Source: Hypsibius dujardini (taxonomy: Eukaryota > Tardigrada > Eutardigrada > Parachela > Hypsibiidae). From it: 29,699 nt of DNA. The notes beneath the pieces were generated by a model. It was not told the origin of the DNA and made no database searches. It was given only the letters and a program-made list of their open reading frames with translations. This document shows, one piece after another, positions 9,926-28,972 of this stretch. Position 1 is the stretch's first letter. The number at the start of each line of letters is the position of its first letter. The stretch covers positions 1-29,699 of the forward strand of contig LRSR01012009.1 in the NCBI GenBank assembly GCA_001579985.1, read 5' to 3'. Position numbers and translations under genes: made by a program.

Positions 9926-12900
9926 CTAGACCTCTGAATAGCTGGAATACTCCAGGGCAACTTGAAAATTCTTCCGACTACTCCGCACACCATTTTGATT
10001 ATTCACACAGTGAAGGTTCTTCACGAGGGTGCCGGTGGAGCCGCCTGTCGTTCCTCTCCCCTTAGTGTGACGATGGTTCTTCATTGATCCGTAGGTGGTA
10101 CATTGGCTACACGTTCCGTTGGTGCTGTAGGGCGGAGGCCGCATGGGAACAGACATGGCGCGATGTGTGGCGACGGGCGAGCACTGCAGGGTGTCGCGAG
10201 TGTAGTAGGCTCCCGCGTAGACCACAGTTCGATGTCGTCGGTGGTGGTGGTAGTGCGGGCCGTGGTAGGCCGGCGTTCGACGGAGAGCAACGGCTTGACG
10301 GTGCGCTTCCGAACGTTTCCAACAGTGTCGATTGAAGAGGTACCGAAAGTCGCTCTGCAACACATGGACAGATGGATCAGAGTTCTTACTTGCAGTATCG
10401 TCATCTTTCAGGTGGGCAGAGAGACGGACGGATGAACGAACGAGACGACGGATGGACAAACAAACAGAGCGACAAACGGTGGGGGAAAGGAACGAATACG
10501 CGGGGGGACGGAGAAGTCCGCAACAAGGCAGATCAATTGATAAGCGGTCGGTCAGATAAAACAGCTAACGGAAAGACGGGCAGAAGGGCGAACAGACACA
10601 GCCATAGATATGCAAGAGTCAATTCAATCCAGTTCACCCCACCTTGAAGTTCTTATTGACCAAAACGTAGATAATCTGCAAATTAAACACATTTACTCAA
10701 GGCACGAAATATGTCATTCTGGCGGAGCATTCCGTACAATATTAACGATGACGGAGAGCATAGCGATGTAGTGGCAAGTCACAAAAAGTGTGTGATAGTA
10801 TTTTGGCGGAAGATCGGTGAGGACGGTGGAAAAGTCGTGGAGCAAAAAGAAAGTCTGCAGCGGTAACCAGAGAACCCCAAACGACAGCACCATCATTGCC
10901 AGCATTTTAATCACTTTCCGCTTAGACTGGATGGTCAGCTTATCGCGCACATCTGAGGCCTCCCCCGGCGTGGTACGTTCCCACAATTTCCGTCCGACAT
11001 ACGAGTATGCACCTAAACCGCACAAAATAAATTACCAAACCAATTTAAGGATCTTTTAAGGCCTGACTTGATGGAAGTAAGGTCATTCATTCAATCAACA
11101 GGCGATAAATATATTTTGATTTTTAAAATTTACTGCGACTAGCTTATTTCGCTGAATGTTCCTTTGTTCGCCTTGTCTGTATGTGTGTGTGTGTATGTTT
11201 GGTTGTCATTATGTCTGTCATTATGTTTGGTTTTCGTAATGTTTGTCTTTATGTCTTGCTGTCTTTTTGCGTGTATCATTTCTACCTACCGGCCTGCCTG
11301 CTGCTTACTTACATGCAATACAGAGAAGTGGAATGACGTAGTCAATAGAGAATACACAGACAGTATAAAAGCGGCTGTAGGTCGACGTCCAGTCCTGTCC
11401 GTCATCTGGCCATCCTGCCAGCTGGCCAGTGGGCCAGGTCTCCAGACATAGGGCCGCCGTAGTCGAGTCATTCTGGTCGAAGCGATCCTCTTGCACTTGA
11501 CTAACATAGAACTGGACGCTGGCTTGAAGGAGTGACCAGAGCCAGATGAAGCCGAGGATGAAGAGGAGTTGGCTGGGACTCTTAGTGACTCGGAGACGCC
11601 GGCGAAACGGTCGACAGATGCTGCGAAGTCGGTCAATTGAGATAAAGGTTTGAGTGTAGATACTCGCTGACACCTTTTGAAGAAAAATATAAAACGCTAT
11701 TTCAGAAACCACAGTTTAATTGCGAAACTATTTGTTGAACGGACACCTTACCGAAGTGTGCTGCATGAAAGAAACCAGCGGGCAGAGGAAGTGCGGAAAG
11801 ATCCATTTGGAAAGTAATACTGGAAGAATAGAATAGTGTTTTTAATGGCTAAATTTAGAGAATGTGTTTTAATTTACTAAACTATTGTGTGGATTAAGTA
11901 TTTGTTGAAATATTTGATGATTTATCAACAGATACAGCTCAGAAAGATAATGATGGATGCAATAAAGAGTCCTATAACCCGATTGGTCTAAACGGTCAAC
12001 AGTCGATAATAATATGGTACGCTATAGTAGGCATTCATCTTCTACTGCAGTTTCGCGCCTGTGGGATGCAAAGTACTAAAGACAGTCTTCGGAATCGAAA
12101 AGCAGTTGGCCATTGTGACCAATGGAGTTCCTCGCCTATCGTGTCTGTTGGTTGGCTGTCCACTCGCGACATTTTCGATTCCTTCCTTGTAGTAGGTCAA
12201 TTTCCATGACAACTTCAAAATCGAAGAGGAGAGAGAGAATCAACAAAATGAACGCGACTTTTGCCTGTGTCACCTTCACAATACATTATAAAATGACACT
12301 CGTGGCTTTCCTTATGCCGTCTTTCTGGAATTTTGCAATTCGAGATGCGTTAAATTTCAAATATAGTTTGAGAATTATAGTCCCTTGACTTTGAGCCTTT
12401 CATGTTTTTTCGTCCACCCAAAGACTCAGCTTATCCCAACGAAATATTTTTGTTGAGCACTATGAAATTATGCGATAGGGTTTTTGTAGAATAATTTGGC
12501 TTTTGTATCCATTTCTATACTTTTCATTATATTCCTATAATGGTTTCTTCTAAATGTGTATTTTAAACTAATTAAGTTTGACTCACCTCCTTCGAGAATA
12601 TATATCGATAGGGATTTATTTTTTCCGGCGTTTCTCTCGCGGTTGAACTAACATTTCTTCATTCATTTATTTTATAAGAATGACAATAATAATAATTTGA
12701 TCTTTTCAGAAGAATTAGTGCCCTAGCCACACATATTAAATATACGCTTGCTAATAATATATTCCATCTTCTGACCATTCATAAATTCGCTCTTCGAACC
12801 ATAAAAATACTAAACTTAATAGGGGCTGGTTAGCAATTGAAATATATCGATGAAACTGCTTATATTGCGTGTCCCCAGAGAGATACATCATTCTCTAGGG

Positions 12901-14317
12901 GGGCTGGGAAGGCCCACCAAGTGTCAGAGATATCTTTCAATGATGATCCGGATTGTAAGCCAGCCTAATAATGATTTCACTAGGATAATTTTACTTATAA
13001 AAAAGTCTGCGATGTAACGGAAGAGAACATGTTTGCCTGGCAATTTTCACGTTGTAGAGTTGACGCACTGATTGAAGGGAAGGAAGGTCAAGTATTCCTT
13101 GATAAGTACTGCGTATGTGCACACATACAGAGCTCACGTCCGACCGGAAACTGAGGGAACCGAAAACCCACTGCTCCGCGCATCCGGTCGTTAATCACAG
13201 CCGCGCGATAACATTTTATCAACAAAACATGTTCGTAAATGCATACTGCTTGGTGTGTGTGGGCGTTAACAATGGAACTTTTATTAAGTCTATGATAGTG
13301 TTCGCGATGTAACAGCCGACCTTAAGGCGTAAAGGTTTGAACAAATTTCAAAGAAATTTTGATAAGGAGACCAGGGAAATAGGTGTGTTAAAGGGCGTCA
13401 TAGACACTATATTTAGCCAGAAGGCGGGTTAAAGAATTCACGATGTTTGAATTCCCAGACGCAGAGAAGGAAGTGACAGGTCCATATTTTCAAATTATCA
13501 ATGAAAAAAAACGGAAAGGTAAGCGATGCTGATTTATTGATTGTCATTGGGGACCTAGTCTACTGACCTTGGGTCGATGTGAAAGGCAGGCAGAACAATG
13601 CCATTGTCAAGTCCTGCAACGGAAAATTATTTAGCTGTCTGATTTTGTAATTTAGTGATTTTCTTTGAAATCAGATGAATTATGCGAGTGGTCCATACCG
13701 CAATGGCTAAGTTGATTAGGAAGGGAGACAGTTCGGTCCGAGATTTACGGCCATAACTGAAAATCAGGATGACTAATCCATTTCCCAAAACCTAAAACAA
13801 GGAAAGTAAGCCGATATTAGGTCGCTTGATGCCTGCAAAAATAATTCTTTGTTTGTCTGTCTGTCTGTCTGTCTGCCTATCTGTCTGTCTATCTGCCTGT
13901 CTGTTTGTGTCTGTCTGTTTGCCGGTCTATCGATCTATGTTTTTGCTAAATGAGCAACTAATTGACTATCTGCCTAACTGCCTGCCAGTATACTGTTTCT
14001 CCTAACAAAAGGCAACTGACCGACACGATAATATTAATTCCATAAAGAATAAAAAGTGCAATCTGGACGGTTTCCGGCAGACTGTATTGATCGATCTGAT
14101 AATTAAAAGCCAATTCATCGGACGCCGCCTCGTAATTCAGCTTGGACAACAATAGATCCCGCGATGCTGAAGATGACTGAGACGGTAGCGACCGCGTCAA
14201 ATTAAGACCACTAAAACCAAGTAACAACTCTTCAGAGAGTCGTTGTTTATTGTAATGGCTGTTGTCATTGTTAACCGATCCCGCTAAAGAAAAGAGCAAT
14301 TCCGATGTGTTGGCCAT
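9926..14317 (-). CDS. Rhodopsin-class (class A) neuropeptide-type GPCR, 533 aa
   Basis: Seven-helix plasma-membrane receptor, probably for a peptide. Eight exons: 14317-14021, 13791-13699, 13613-13568, 11819-11752, 11673-11313, 11012-10738, 10675-10643 and 10354-9926; all phases agree and the sum is 1602 nt. The extracellular N-terminus (1-80) has N-glycosylation sites NTS and NLT. TM1 is about 84-112 with VLGNGLVILIF. TM2 has NLAIADLTMALFCLPF, then W151 and Cys158 of the loop disulphide, partner Cys244. TM3 ends SIDRLRSICRPF (182-184 is DRL, not DRY). TM5 ends YVIPLLCIAC, TM6 has FGVLWLPLQTFFLLHDF, and TM7 has HYIAMLSVIVN then IIIYVLVNKNF, so NPxxY reads NIIIY (379-383). The tail is about 140 residues with a His/Arg-rich stretch. 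Overall style is NPY/tachykinin/GPR83-like; the ligand is unknown. Intron 3 is 1.7 kb. Confidence 0.9.
10380..10620. repeat. Degenerate GACGGA/CAGA repeat in a GPCR intron
   Basis: Imperfect GGACGGATGAACGAACGA-type and CAGACAAA-type words fill intron 7 of the receptor gene on the plus strand. Confidence 0.5.
11165..11275. repeat. Degenerate TGTC/TGTT/TATG repeat
   Basis: GTCTGTATGTGTGTGTG, then repeated TTATGTCTGTCATTATG-like words, within GPCR intron 5. The open frames here are a by-product of low complexity. Confidence 0.55.
11820..13567 (-). other. Long GPCR intron 3, no exon seen
   Basis: Intron between the TM2 exon and the ECL1 exon, AT-rich. It contains no recognisable coding exon or transposon. 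The flanking exons join in frame without anything between them. Confidence 0.6.
13850..13945. repeat. (GTCT)n / GCCT tetranucleotide repeat
   Basis: TTTGTCTGTCTGTCTGTCTG followed by interrupted TGCC, TATC and TGTC units, within GPCR intron 1. Confidence 0.8.
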
Positions 14318-17300
14318 TGCCTTCAAAGAGTCGCACGGGTCAGTCAGGAAACATAATCATTAATTCAGCAACAACAAAAAACTTGTGTGCAAATGTGGGA
14401 ATGGATTTGCGTTGACGCGCCAAGCGTAATGTGAATGAATCAATTGAGAGGACGCCGGCACGCATCGTCAAGGAAAATGGGATGACGGGGGACTTGATTG
14501 AAAAACGATCCCTCCTCCCCTCCCCCTCCCTCTCAGTGGCTTCTCTCAATGTAACCAGTTCCCTACAGATCCCACGGGAACCGGCAGCAAAGCTGTGTAC
14601 TATAACTATAGGGAATTCGGTCCAAATAGCCCTCCTCCCTCTCTTTATTGGTCTTAACTTTGCAAGTGTTTTTTTGGGAGTATGACGGGAGAAAGGAAAA
14701 AGGAGACAAGTCTCTTATTTTGAGGTTGTTTGAAAGGATCTCGCCGTTTGGTTAAGGTCATTATCGTTTTCTTATTAACTCACTGGCCTAATAGAGACAC
14801 TCACGGAGGCTGTGTCCCCCAAACTTGTACTTGATGTGTTGCTTTGGTGATTCAAGAATAGTCCGCCACCAGTGTTTAAGTTGCCCTCTGAACTCTTCTC
14901 CAAAGCCGGTAACATTCACTCGCGGAAAATGGTTTGATTTCTCTCCCCCATTCCGTTGATTTCCGCAGATAATACGCGCTAACCAAATTATCCTGCTAGC
15001 TGCTGCGGCTCTTTCACCATTTTTCTTGAGGAACCTCTTTCTCGGTACAGGAAATTCGTTGCAAAAATTTGTTCGAAATAAAAAGGAACAAAACTGATAA
15101 GTAAACGAAAGAGAGGGGGGTAATACCTCTAACTATTGGTAGGTCGATGTGTTAACTTTGAGTTGGATTACTCTCTACGATACGGTTCTCTATCTCACGC
15201 CCGAAGACGTCACAGCGTCACAAGTCATGAGGGGCCCAGAGTAAATCTTACGGGAAACCCTGTCAGGAATGTTCAATTGCGATAAAGCCTCAAATCCTCC
15301 ATCAAGATCTCCCCCTCCTTGTGTATGTATAGGCGACATATGGCCTCTTGATCGGTCGCGCTCGCGAGGGAAGTGCTAATCCCAGGGTGAAGTTGAAAAA
15401 CCGTCTCAAAAGTCACTCCATCGTACTCCTGCTTTCTCGTGGTGTCTTAACGCATATATACCTCGAGATCTTAACTACACAACAACAACTTGAAGAAAGC
15501 CTCAAAAACAGCCCATTTTACCCGGCGGTGATTAGAAAAAGTTCAATCAAGGGTAGTGCCACTTTCTGCCATAGAGTATATGTTACAATACAACAAAATG
15601 TTTATTTAACAATATATTAGTAGTACTAGAATACAATCCGGCTTAGAAAAATAATAGGCTGCAGAGCTTAAATTTAAAGGGACCCTTCTCGGTCATTACG
15701 ATATGCCTAGTACTATTACTACGCCTAATAATGTCTCAGTGCAGTGAGATCCATAGGGCGAAACACCTACGTCCTAAGATTCTATGATCTGCTTTGCCCT
15801 GGGGACTCAGTTGTAAAAGAGAATATAGCATAAACTGTATAATCACAGAGATAAGAATGGGTCTTAACATTCCATCTATATAGAGAACGTTTCGCCAGTT
15901 GCTTCGGTTTTTTTTTTCGATCGCGGTCAGTGACGCTCAATCCTTCGTAGAGGTCTTTCATCGGGACCTACTATGGCATATGGGATGAGAAGGGAAATGG
16001 GTGCGACATATATGCGCCTTAGCGGAAGAGACGTGCGCGGGTATTGTAGAGCAAGGGACCGCCCGGCGGCGGCCCAGTTACCACATGCAGTTGGTAAATG
16101 TTCCGGCCACGCCAAAAGTGTCCAATTGAATTAGGCGCGAATTACTTTCCCGGCGCACTAACAACACTTCCACACATATACAGTACAAGTCAGTTGGACC
16201 GGAAGTTCCTTGACTTAAACAGACAGTCCCATCTTGGAACGTCTTAGGTCTTACTGTATAGACGGCATTGTCTTTCCAAAATCATTCGTTGTATTCACTA
16301 TTTATATATGAATGCCCAAAACGGTGCCCTCAATCTAAGGTCAGTCTCATTTTAAATATAAATTTGTTTACTTTGATTTTGTTGGAATAATGTCAACTTC
16401 AGGATCCTCGTTGAATTGACTAAAATTTCTTTACCTGAATTGAAAAAAAAATGGTTGTTGCCCAAAGCGCACTTTTTAATGCTAGCGATCTAAAAAGGCA
16501 GTAAACGTTAAGAAATTCCATCCAAACTTGACGTTGAGATGTCTATTAAAATTAAGATAGAACACGTGTACCAATACGTACGTTGTTATTAGTACAATGA
16601 TGCTTACTTCCCTAGATAAAAAAATGTTAATCGACACCGGCAACATGACAGACTCGTAATGATTAAAATATTCTATTGGTGCTTTTAATTTTGAATATTC
16701 TCCTCCGATGTAATCGAAAAATGTATAGTATTAATTAATGGGACATCAGTTGCAGCAGCGAAGCCAATATGTTTTGATGACTTTGAATGGTTGTTTTGTT
16801 ATGCCTTGACAAGTTGACACTTCACACCCACAGGGGATGTTGCGTGGCTAGACTAAAGACCCCTTACAAAACCATATACTGGGAATCGATCGTGGCTAAT
16901 AAAACGAATTTACGCCAATTGCGATTGCAAAGACTTTTTTCATCCAAATTATTCGACCGCCAAGAAAAGATGAAAGAATCCTTGTCCGTGGGCGTAGCCT
17001 TTCATTCCGGTATACTCTATATCCCGCGAAGCGTTTCGCGCCTTTTTCTTTAGAGGATACAGTTAGCAAGAACATACTTTTTTCTTCCTTATAAGCGTAC
17101 ACTTGTCAAAATGAACTTACATCCGAGTTGGTTGTTTTGTTGTTGTGCGTCAAGTTGAAAGGGCAACCCGCCAACCGCGAGAGTACGGTATGGAGAAAAG
17201 TAATCCATATGGGATACTCGCTATTCTAAGAAGTCTCCTTTTTTCGTACCCCTTCACGGGGATTTACTACACTAGTATTGGGGATTCCATATGCCGGCTA

Positions 17301-18390
17301 CAGCGACATATGTTCCGTCGGTCTTTTTCTTCCCGTTTCTTTCATGAGCTGACCCATTACACTGTACGCTTCGCCCTACCCGAAACACAGGGACCTAGAA
17401 TTGAGTGTTTTCTTGGTAGTATCGCTCATCATTCCAACGCTTACCCTACGTCAATTGCTGTTTACGTTATGATATGTAAATATATAATATAATATGAATA
17501 TATATAAATATTTTATCGAAAATTAATTGGCATCGCAATAAATATTTTCATTGCCATGGAAGGAGGGGCACGTATGAATGTCGAACCGGAGTGGAAGTAC
17601 TCTGTACGAGGAGTCTGGCCTAATACTGGCCACCCTATTTTAGTGAGGGCAACAAGTAGCGCGCCAATCATCAATGTTTCTAAAGTGCTACGGAGATTAG
17701 GGGATCGAATCTCGGATATCACGTTTTTACTTTTCGACGTATCTTTATTTTCGACCATTTTGGCAGCACAAAGAAAGCTTAACCCCGGAGAATCCAAATT
17801 CTTCCCACAAACAACCGGTTTTTTAGCCGGCAAAGTGTTCCTGGGCCTGGCTTGCGGTTGCTTTAGTTTCCGCAATTTCTTTTTCACTCGCGCTGCATCC
17901 ACCTCAACCAGAGGTGCTTTTCCAAAAAAATGAACTTTCTAAAAAGTAATTTAAATCCGAAATGACAAAAATAGTAAGAATTGCGAGCCTAATTCTGAAT
18001 TTGATGGGCAAATCAACAAACATTCTTGTAGATTTGTTTACATGATTTTGGCATCTGTGAATTTGCTCGATTGCTTGATTAGCATGGCGTGGCCATATAG
18101 GGGAATGCTCCGTGAGCGCATGCAGTGCCCTCTTGTAGTCTAGCGTGAAATCGTCAGTCGGATTTCTGCCTGATTTCCTATTTCTTCCGACACGTTTTGC
18201 TCTGAAAGTGCAGATCCAAACAATTTGAACCCGGCATCAAATTGTTCCGGTGTTGAAGGCCTTCATCTCAACGATGATAGTCTCATTAAAATCTTAGTAG
18301 TGAATTAGATAATTCACTTGCAAAGTGGCCAGGATTAGGCCTGACTCCTCGGACGGACAAAAGAGACTAAATTTTAGCGTGTGGTAACAT
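14318..18390. other. Gene-poor region upstream of the GPCR
   Basis: About 4 kb without a supported gene. Its first part should include the promoter of the receptor gene. Long open frames at 17145-17492 (+), 17513-17902 (-) and 17556-17933 (+) match nothing I know; the last two overlap each other on opposite strands. Confidence 0.45.
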
Positions 18391-19053
18391 TTAACCCTCT
18401 GGTGACCAGGTGTTTTGGGTATACGGATAGAACCGGGTCTAGCAAAACTTTGCTAGATTAGGGAAAGCGCTGAATGATTCCATGCAAATCCTAACGGAAT
18501 CGTTTGGAAAATTCCCCACAACCATCAAATGTAACCGTTTCAGTGGTAGTGGGAACCGTGGCGCCGCTGACGAAGAATGGACTAAAAACAGTCAAACGAG
18601 TGACTACACAGTCACGAAATGTCAGTTACACGTCATTCGTAGTGGTTACAACCAGTGGTAGCGCAGCGAATCATTAGGCAGAGTTCTAACCTTTTCCTAA
18701 TGGTTACTAATTTTTAACTCTGCTTGTATTCACTCGAATATTGCAATATCAGTTTTACTAGATGCACTAAGGACCAGTCTCAAGTCCCTTATTTTTTCGA
18801 TACTGAGAAAAAAAATGTCGACACGTGGGACTGGATGTTGTTCGGGCGGTCCAAGTGTTAGCAAGGTGGTGCTAAGTAGGTTCCTACCCCTTTGAGTAGT
18901 TTTTTTGAAAATTTGTTTTTTGAATCTAAATAAATATGTGGTAAAAATATCAAAGCAAAAAACCGCGAACGAAAAGACCCAGAACTCGTGCTGAAAATCG
19001 AATGTGACCGTCAAATCTAGCAAGTGTATGCTGACTGGTTCTCAGAGGGTTAA
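18391..19053. mobile_element. piggyBac-like non-autonomous TTAA element
   Basis: The left end reads TTAACCCTCTGGTGACCAGG and the right end, reverse-complemented, reads TTAACCCTCTGAGAACCAGT. That is a TTAA target duplication followed by short inverted repeats beginning CCCTCTG, the piggyBac pattern. Subterminal TTGCTAGATT words also occur in inverted orientation near both ends, and a perfect hairpin TCTAGCAAA-ACT-TTGCTAGA lies at 18437-18457. At about 0.66 kb with no recognisable transposase it is a MITE-type derivative. Confidence 0.75.
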
Positions 19054-19264
19054 AGACATCAAATTATGGCTCGTCAAAATCAATCATGTCGAGCCGAAAA
19101 TTCAGCCTCATTTGAAGTCTCATTTAAAGTTTCTTTTTTTTCTTAACCAATAAATCATTTCTGGGCGTTAGAAATGTATTTTTGAAGATTCTACGAGAAT
19201 TTGAGACTATCAAGTAGCTAACACTCCTCCCTCCCTCGGTGTTCGTCCTACTTAATGTTCGCAT

Positions 19265-19270
19265 TTTATT
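19265..19270 (-). other. Candidate poly(A) signal AATAAA of prefoldin 1
   Basis: Minus-strand AATAAA about 93 nt downstream of the prefoldin stop codon, a typical 3' UTR distance. Confidence 0.5.
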
Positions 19271-19362
19271 CCCCAAACATGGATCTAGGAGTAATAAATT
19301 GTGCCACCCAAAATGAGTGAGCATAATTAGTAATATAGAAAAGAGGGTAGTCGGAGTGGAGG

Positions 19363-20557
19363 TTAGTCCGGCTTATCCCAATTGCCGGCGGTGCCTGTAG
19401 ATCCGGAAGAGGATAAGGAGGACATTTGCTGCTTCTTTCGCATCACCAGCTCCCGAATGGCCTGCTCCGACTCCTTTAGTTCCTTCTGCAGCACCGCTTT
19501 GCTCTCCTGATATGCGCGAATATTCTCATTCAGCTTACTCACTTTCGTCTGGAAGAAATCTTGGATGCCCGTCTTGGAGGAGAGAAAAAATGCCCTAAAA
19601 AGACCACAACAAACTCCAACTAGACTGAATATTTATTGGTTGCTTCTACTGCATTAACAACCTAAATTTGAATTAACATTTAAATTGAAAGGAAAGTGTA
19701 TAGCATATCACTCAACAGATTTTATTCAAAACAAGCCATTTTAGCCATGCAACATCCAAATGCCTGGCGATTTTAGCTAGCGATAATATTTTTAAATAAA
19801 ATTTCGACAAAAATCTAGTTTTAAAATGATCATTTCGTTATGCAAAACCAAAAGCCATTTCTGGAATATATATAATTAATTTAAACAACTTATCCTCACA
19901 GGTAATTCAATTCTGGCCGTGCAAATTTAAAGCCATTCTTCCACTGTCAAGGCAAATCAACCCAACGGGGTCTGACTCAAGATTTATGTCATGCCACGGG
20001 AATAAATTATATGCACAAGTACGAGATGTGAAAAACCGAGATAAATTAAAATCTCAATACAGCAATCAAATAATAACGTCACTAAATACAGAAATAACAG
20101 GCAAGTCATCAATCAACCGCTGGCAGAAACAGTAAACTTTACCTGCCGATACAACGGTAAAGATGGGCGTCGATTGGTTGATCCGACACTTCGGCCAGAG
20201 TCAATTCGGAAATTTTGACTGCCCGCGCCGTGCCGCTAATCTTATTGTCCATCAATTCCACCTGCTGAGCGGTTTCCTGCTTTTTGCTTTGCAGCTGCTG
20301 AAAGGCCTGACGGGGGTGGGAAAGGACAGAATTTCGTTTCGAATTTGTGAATGAACGATTGCAACGCACGCGGCTGCAATGCTTGACTAACCGAATTCAA
20401 CCCATTTTCAGCAGATTATAGCGGTAAAAACAAGATATCATAAATTGGCTGCAATTCGGTCAGCCTAGCATTGCGGCCACGCGATTTGATGCTAAAATTA
20501 AAACTAGTCCTCCCTCGAATTGCTTACCTTTGTTAGTTCCGGATCGGCGGCCTCCAT
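19363..20557 (-). CDS. PFDN1: Prefoldin subunit 1 (beta-type)
   Basis: Subunit of the cytosolic hexameric prefoldin chaperone, which passes nascent actin and tubulin to the CCT chaperonin. Three exons: 20557-20528, 20306-20143 and 19594-19363 (141 residues; the family is usually 115-130). The N-terminus is MEAADPELTK, then AFQQLQSKKQETAQQVELMD, the first coiled-coil helix. The hairpin region has ELTLAEVSD and YRCIGRAFFLSSKTGI, equivalent to the G-R-M-F-I-L-x-S-K-x-x-I segment of animal PFDN1. The second coiled coil follows (KVSKLNENIRAYQESKAVLQ, then KELKESEQAIRELVMRKKQ). The Ser/Gly-rich tail ending GNWDKPD is extra relative to human. The gene lies 493 nt downstream of CDK10 on the same strand. 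Confidence 0.93.
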
Positions 20558-21050
20558 TTTTATGAAAATTCCCTTTCTGCTAACCAAAGTATTCCGATCG
20601 GCAAAGAAGCAAAAAGAGGAGCAGTTTGCAGAGGCAGAAAGGGAACAATTTTTTTTCCGAAAAATATGATGAGCGAATTGAAACCCTAAAGTGGAACAAG
20701 AATTTGAATCCGCACGAAAATTGGAACGGAAGTGATGCGCGACGCATCATGATCAGAGATTTACGCTTGATTGATTGGTTTTCGCGATAGCTAAGGAAAT
20801 ATCAAATCCCAAGGTTATCTTGTTTTAACTTCCGTCTCTAAAATAATTAATTTTTTCTTTTAATTTTGTCGACATGCCGTTTGGCGACATCCATAAAAAC
20901 AACAGCAGACTTAATTCTAAGATATCATACTTTTAAGATGGGATAACAAGTGCCAGGATTTTGTTCATTATTTCTTCACAAGCCCCATCTGTATCGTCAT
21001 TCTACAACACAAACCCAATTCAGGAAGATAAACAAATAAATGATTGAATT
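20558..21050. other. Spacer between CDK10 3' end and PFDN1 5' end
   Basis: Must hold the CDK10 3' UTR and the PFDN1 promoter/5' UTR. An AG preceded by TTGGTT lies about 22 nt upstream of the PFDN1 ATG and could be a splice acceptor of a 5' UTR intron or of trans-splicing; it has little polypyrimidine. Nothing else is seen. Confidence 0.35.
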
Positions 21051-23341
<2,291 letters not shown>

Positions 23342-23837
23342 TTCTTCTGTGGACTCTGGGTGTGGTGGACGGATACAGTAAAGTAATGATGATTCGAGTG
23401 TGAACACTTTTTTTCGGAAAAGGAACACAATTCTGACACTAACACATTAATTTATTTTAAATCACAAGTTACATTGCATTTAGCAATTTATTTTAAAAAT
23501 TAAAAGTTGCACAAAAAATGACTAGTACGTACTGTAATGAATCCGTCGGTCAATCCCAGATTCACATTCACATAACCACCTCCATCTCCACGCAGAGAAG
23601 TGGAACTGGAAGTTTAAAATTCAATTCAGTTCATTTCGCCAATCGTCGCGGAGGATGTGTCATCGCTCATTGCACTCAATCAAATGACAACAAAAAATGG
23701 CAGGTGTCTCTTAATTTAAAGTCGTCCCATTTCCAAGGTCGCCTCTCTTTCGCTTGCCTCCATCCTCCTGAAGGCCCATTTGGGGCTCAACTTCCTGACC
23801 TCCTGCCGCCCACATTCACTGCCACAAGGTCGCCATC
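23342..23837. promoter_or_regulatory. Probable shared (bidirectional) promoter region, CDK10 / AAK1-like
   Basis: The start codons of two oppositely transcribed genes are 496 nt apart, so both promoters and 5' UTRs must lie here unless there are further upstream non-coding exons. Arrangement is directly seen; shared control is inferred. On the CDK10 side an acceptor-like CCACACCCAG lies about 14 nt before its ATG, which may mark a 5' UTR intron or trans-splice site. Confidence 0.45.

Positions 23838-28972
<5,135 letters not shown>

Noticed and set aside
10084-10647. Several plus-strand open frames
   Set aside because: They are antisense to the GPCR C-terminal exon or are products of the GACGGA-type intron repeat.
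13850-13945. Regular short repeats that could suggest a CRISPR-like array
   Set aside because: They are a tetranucleotide microsatellite in a eukaryotic intron, with no spacers.
16178-16262. TACAGTA words facing each other about 80 bp apart, like mariner-type ends
   Set aside because: Only about 7 bp match and the interior is not complementary, so chance is likely.
15927-17492. Open frames of 60-115 codons on both strands
   Set aside because: No similarity to known families, no splice-linked partners and no conserved motif.
18730-19023. 97-codon minus-strand frame inside the piggyBac-like element
   Set aside because: Phe-rich, with no DDE or zinc-finger features of a piggyBac transposase and no ATG at its start.
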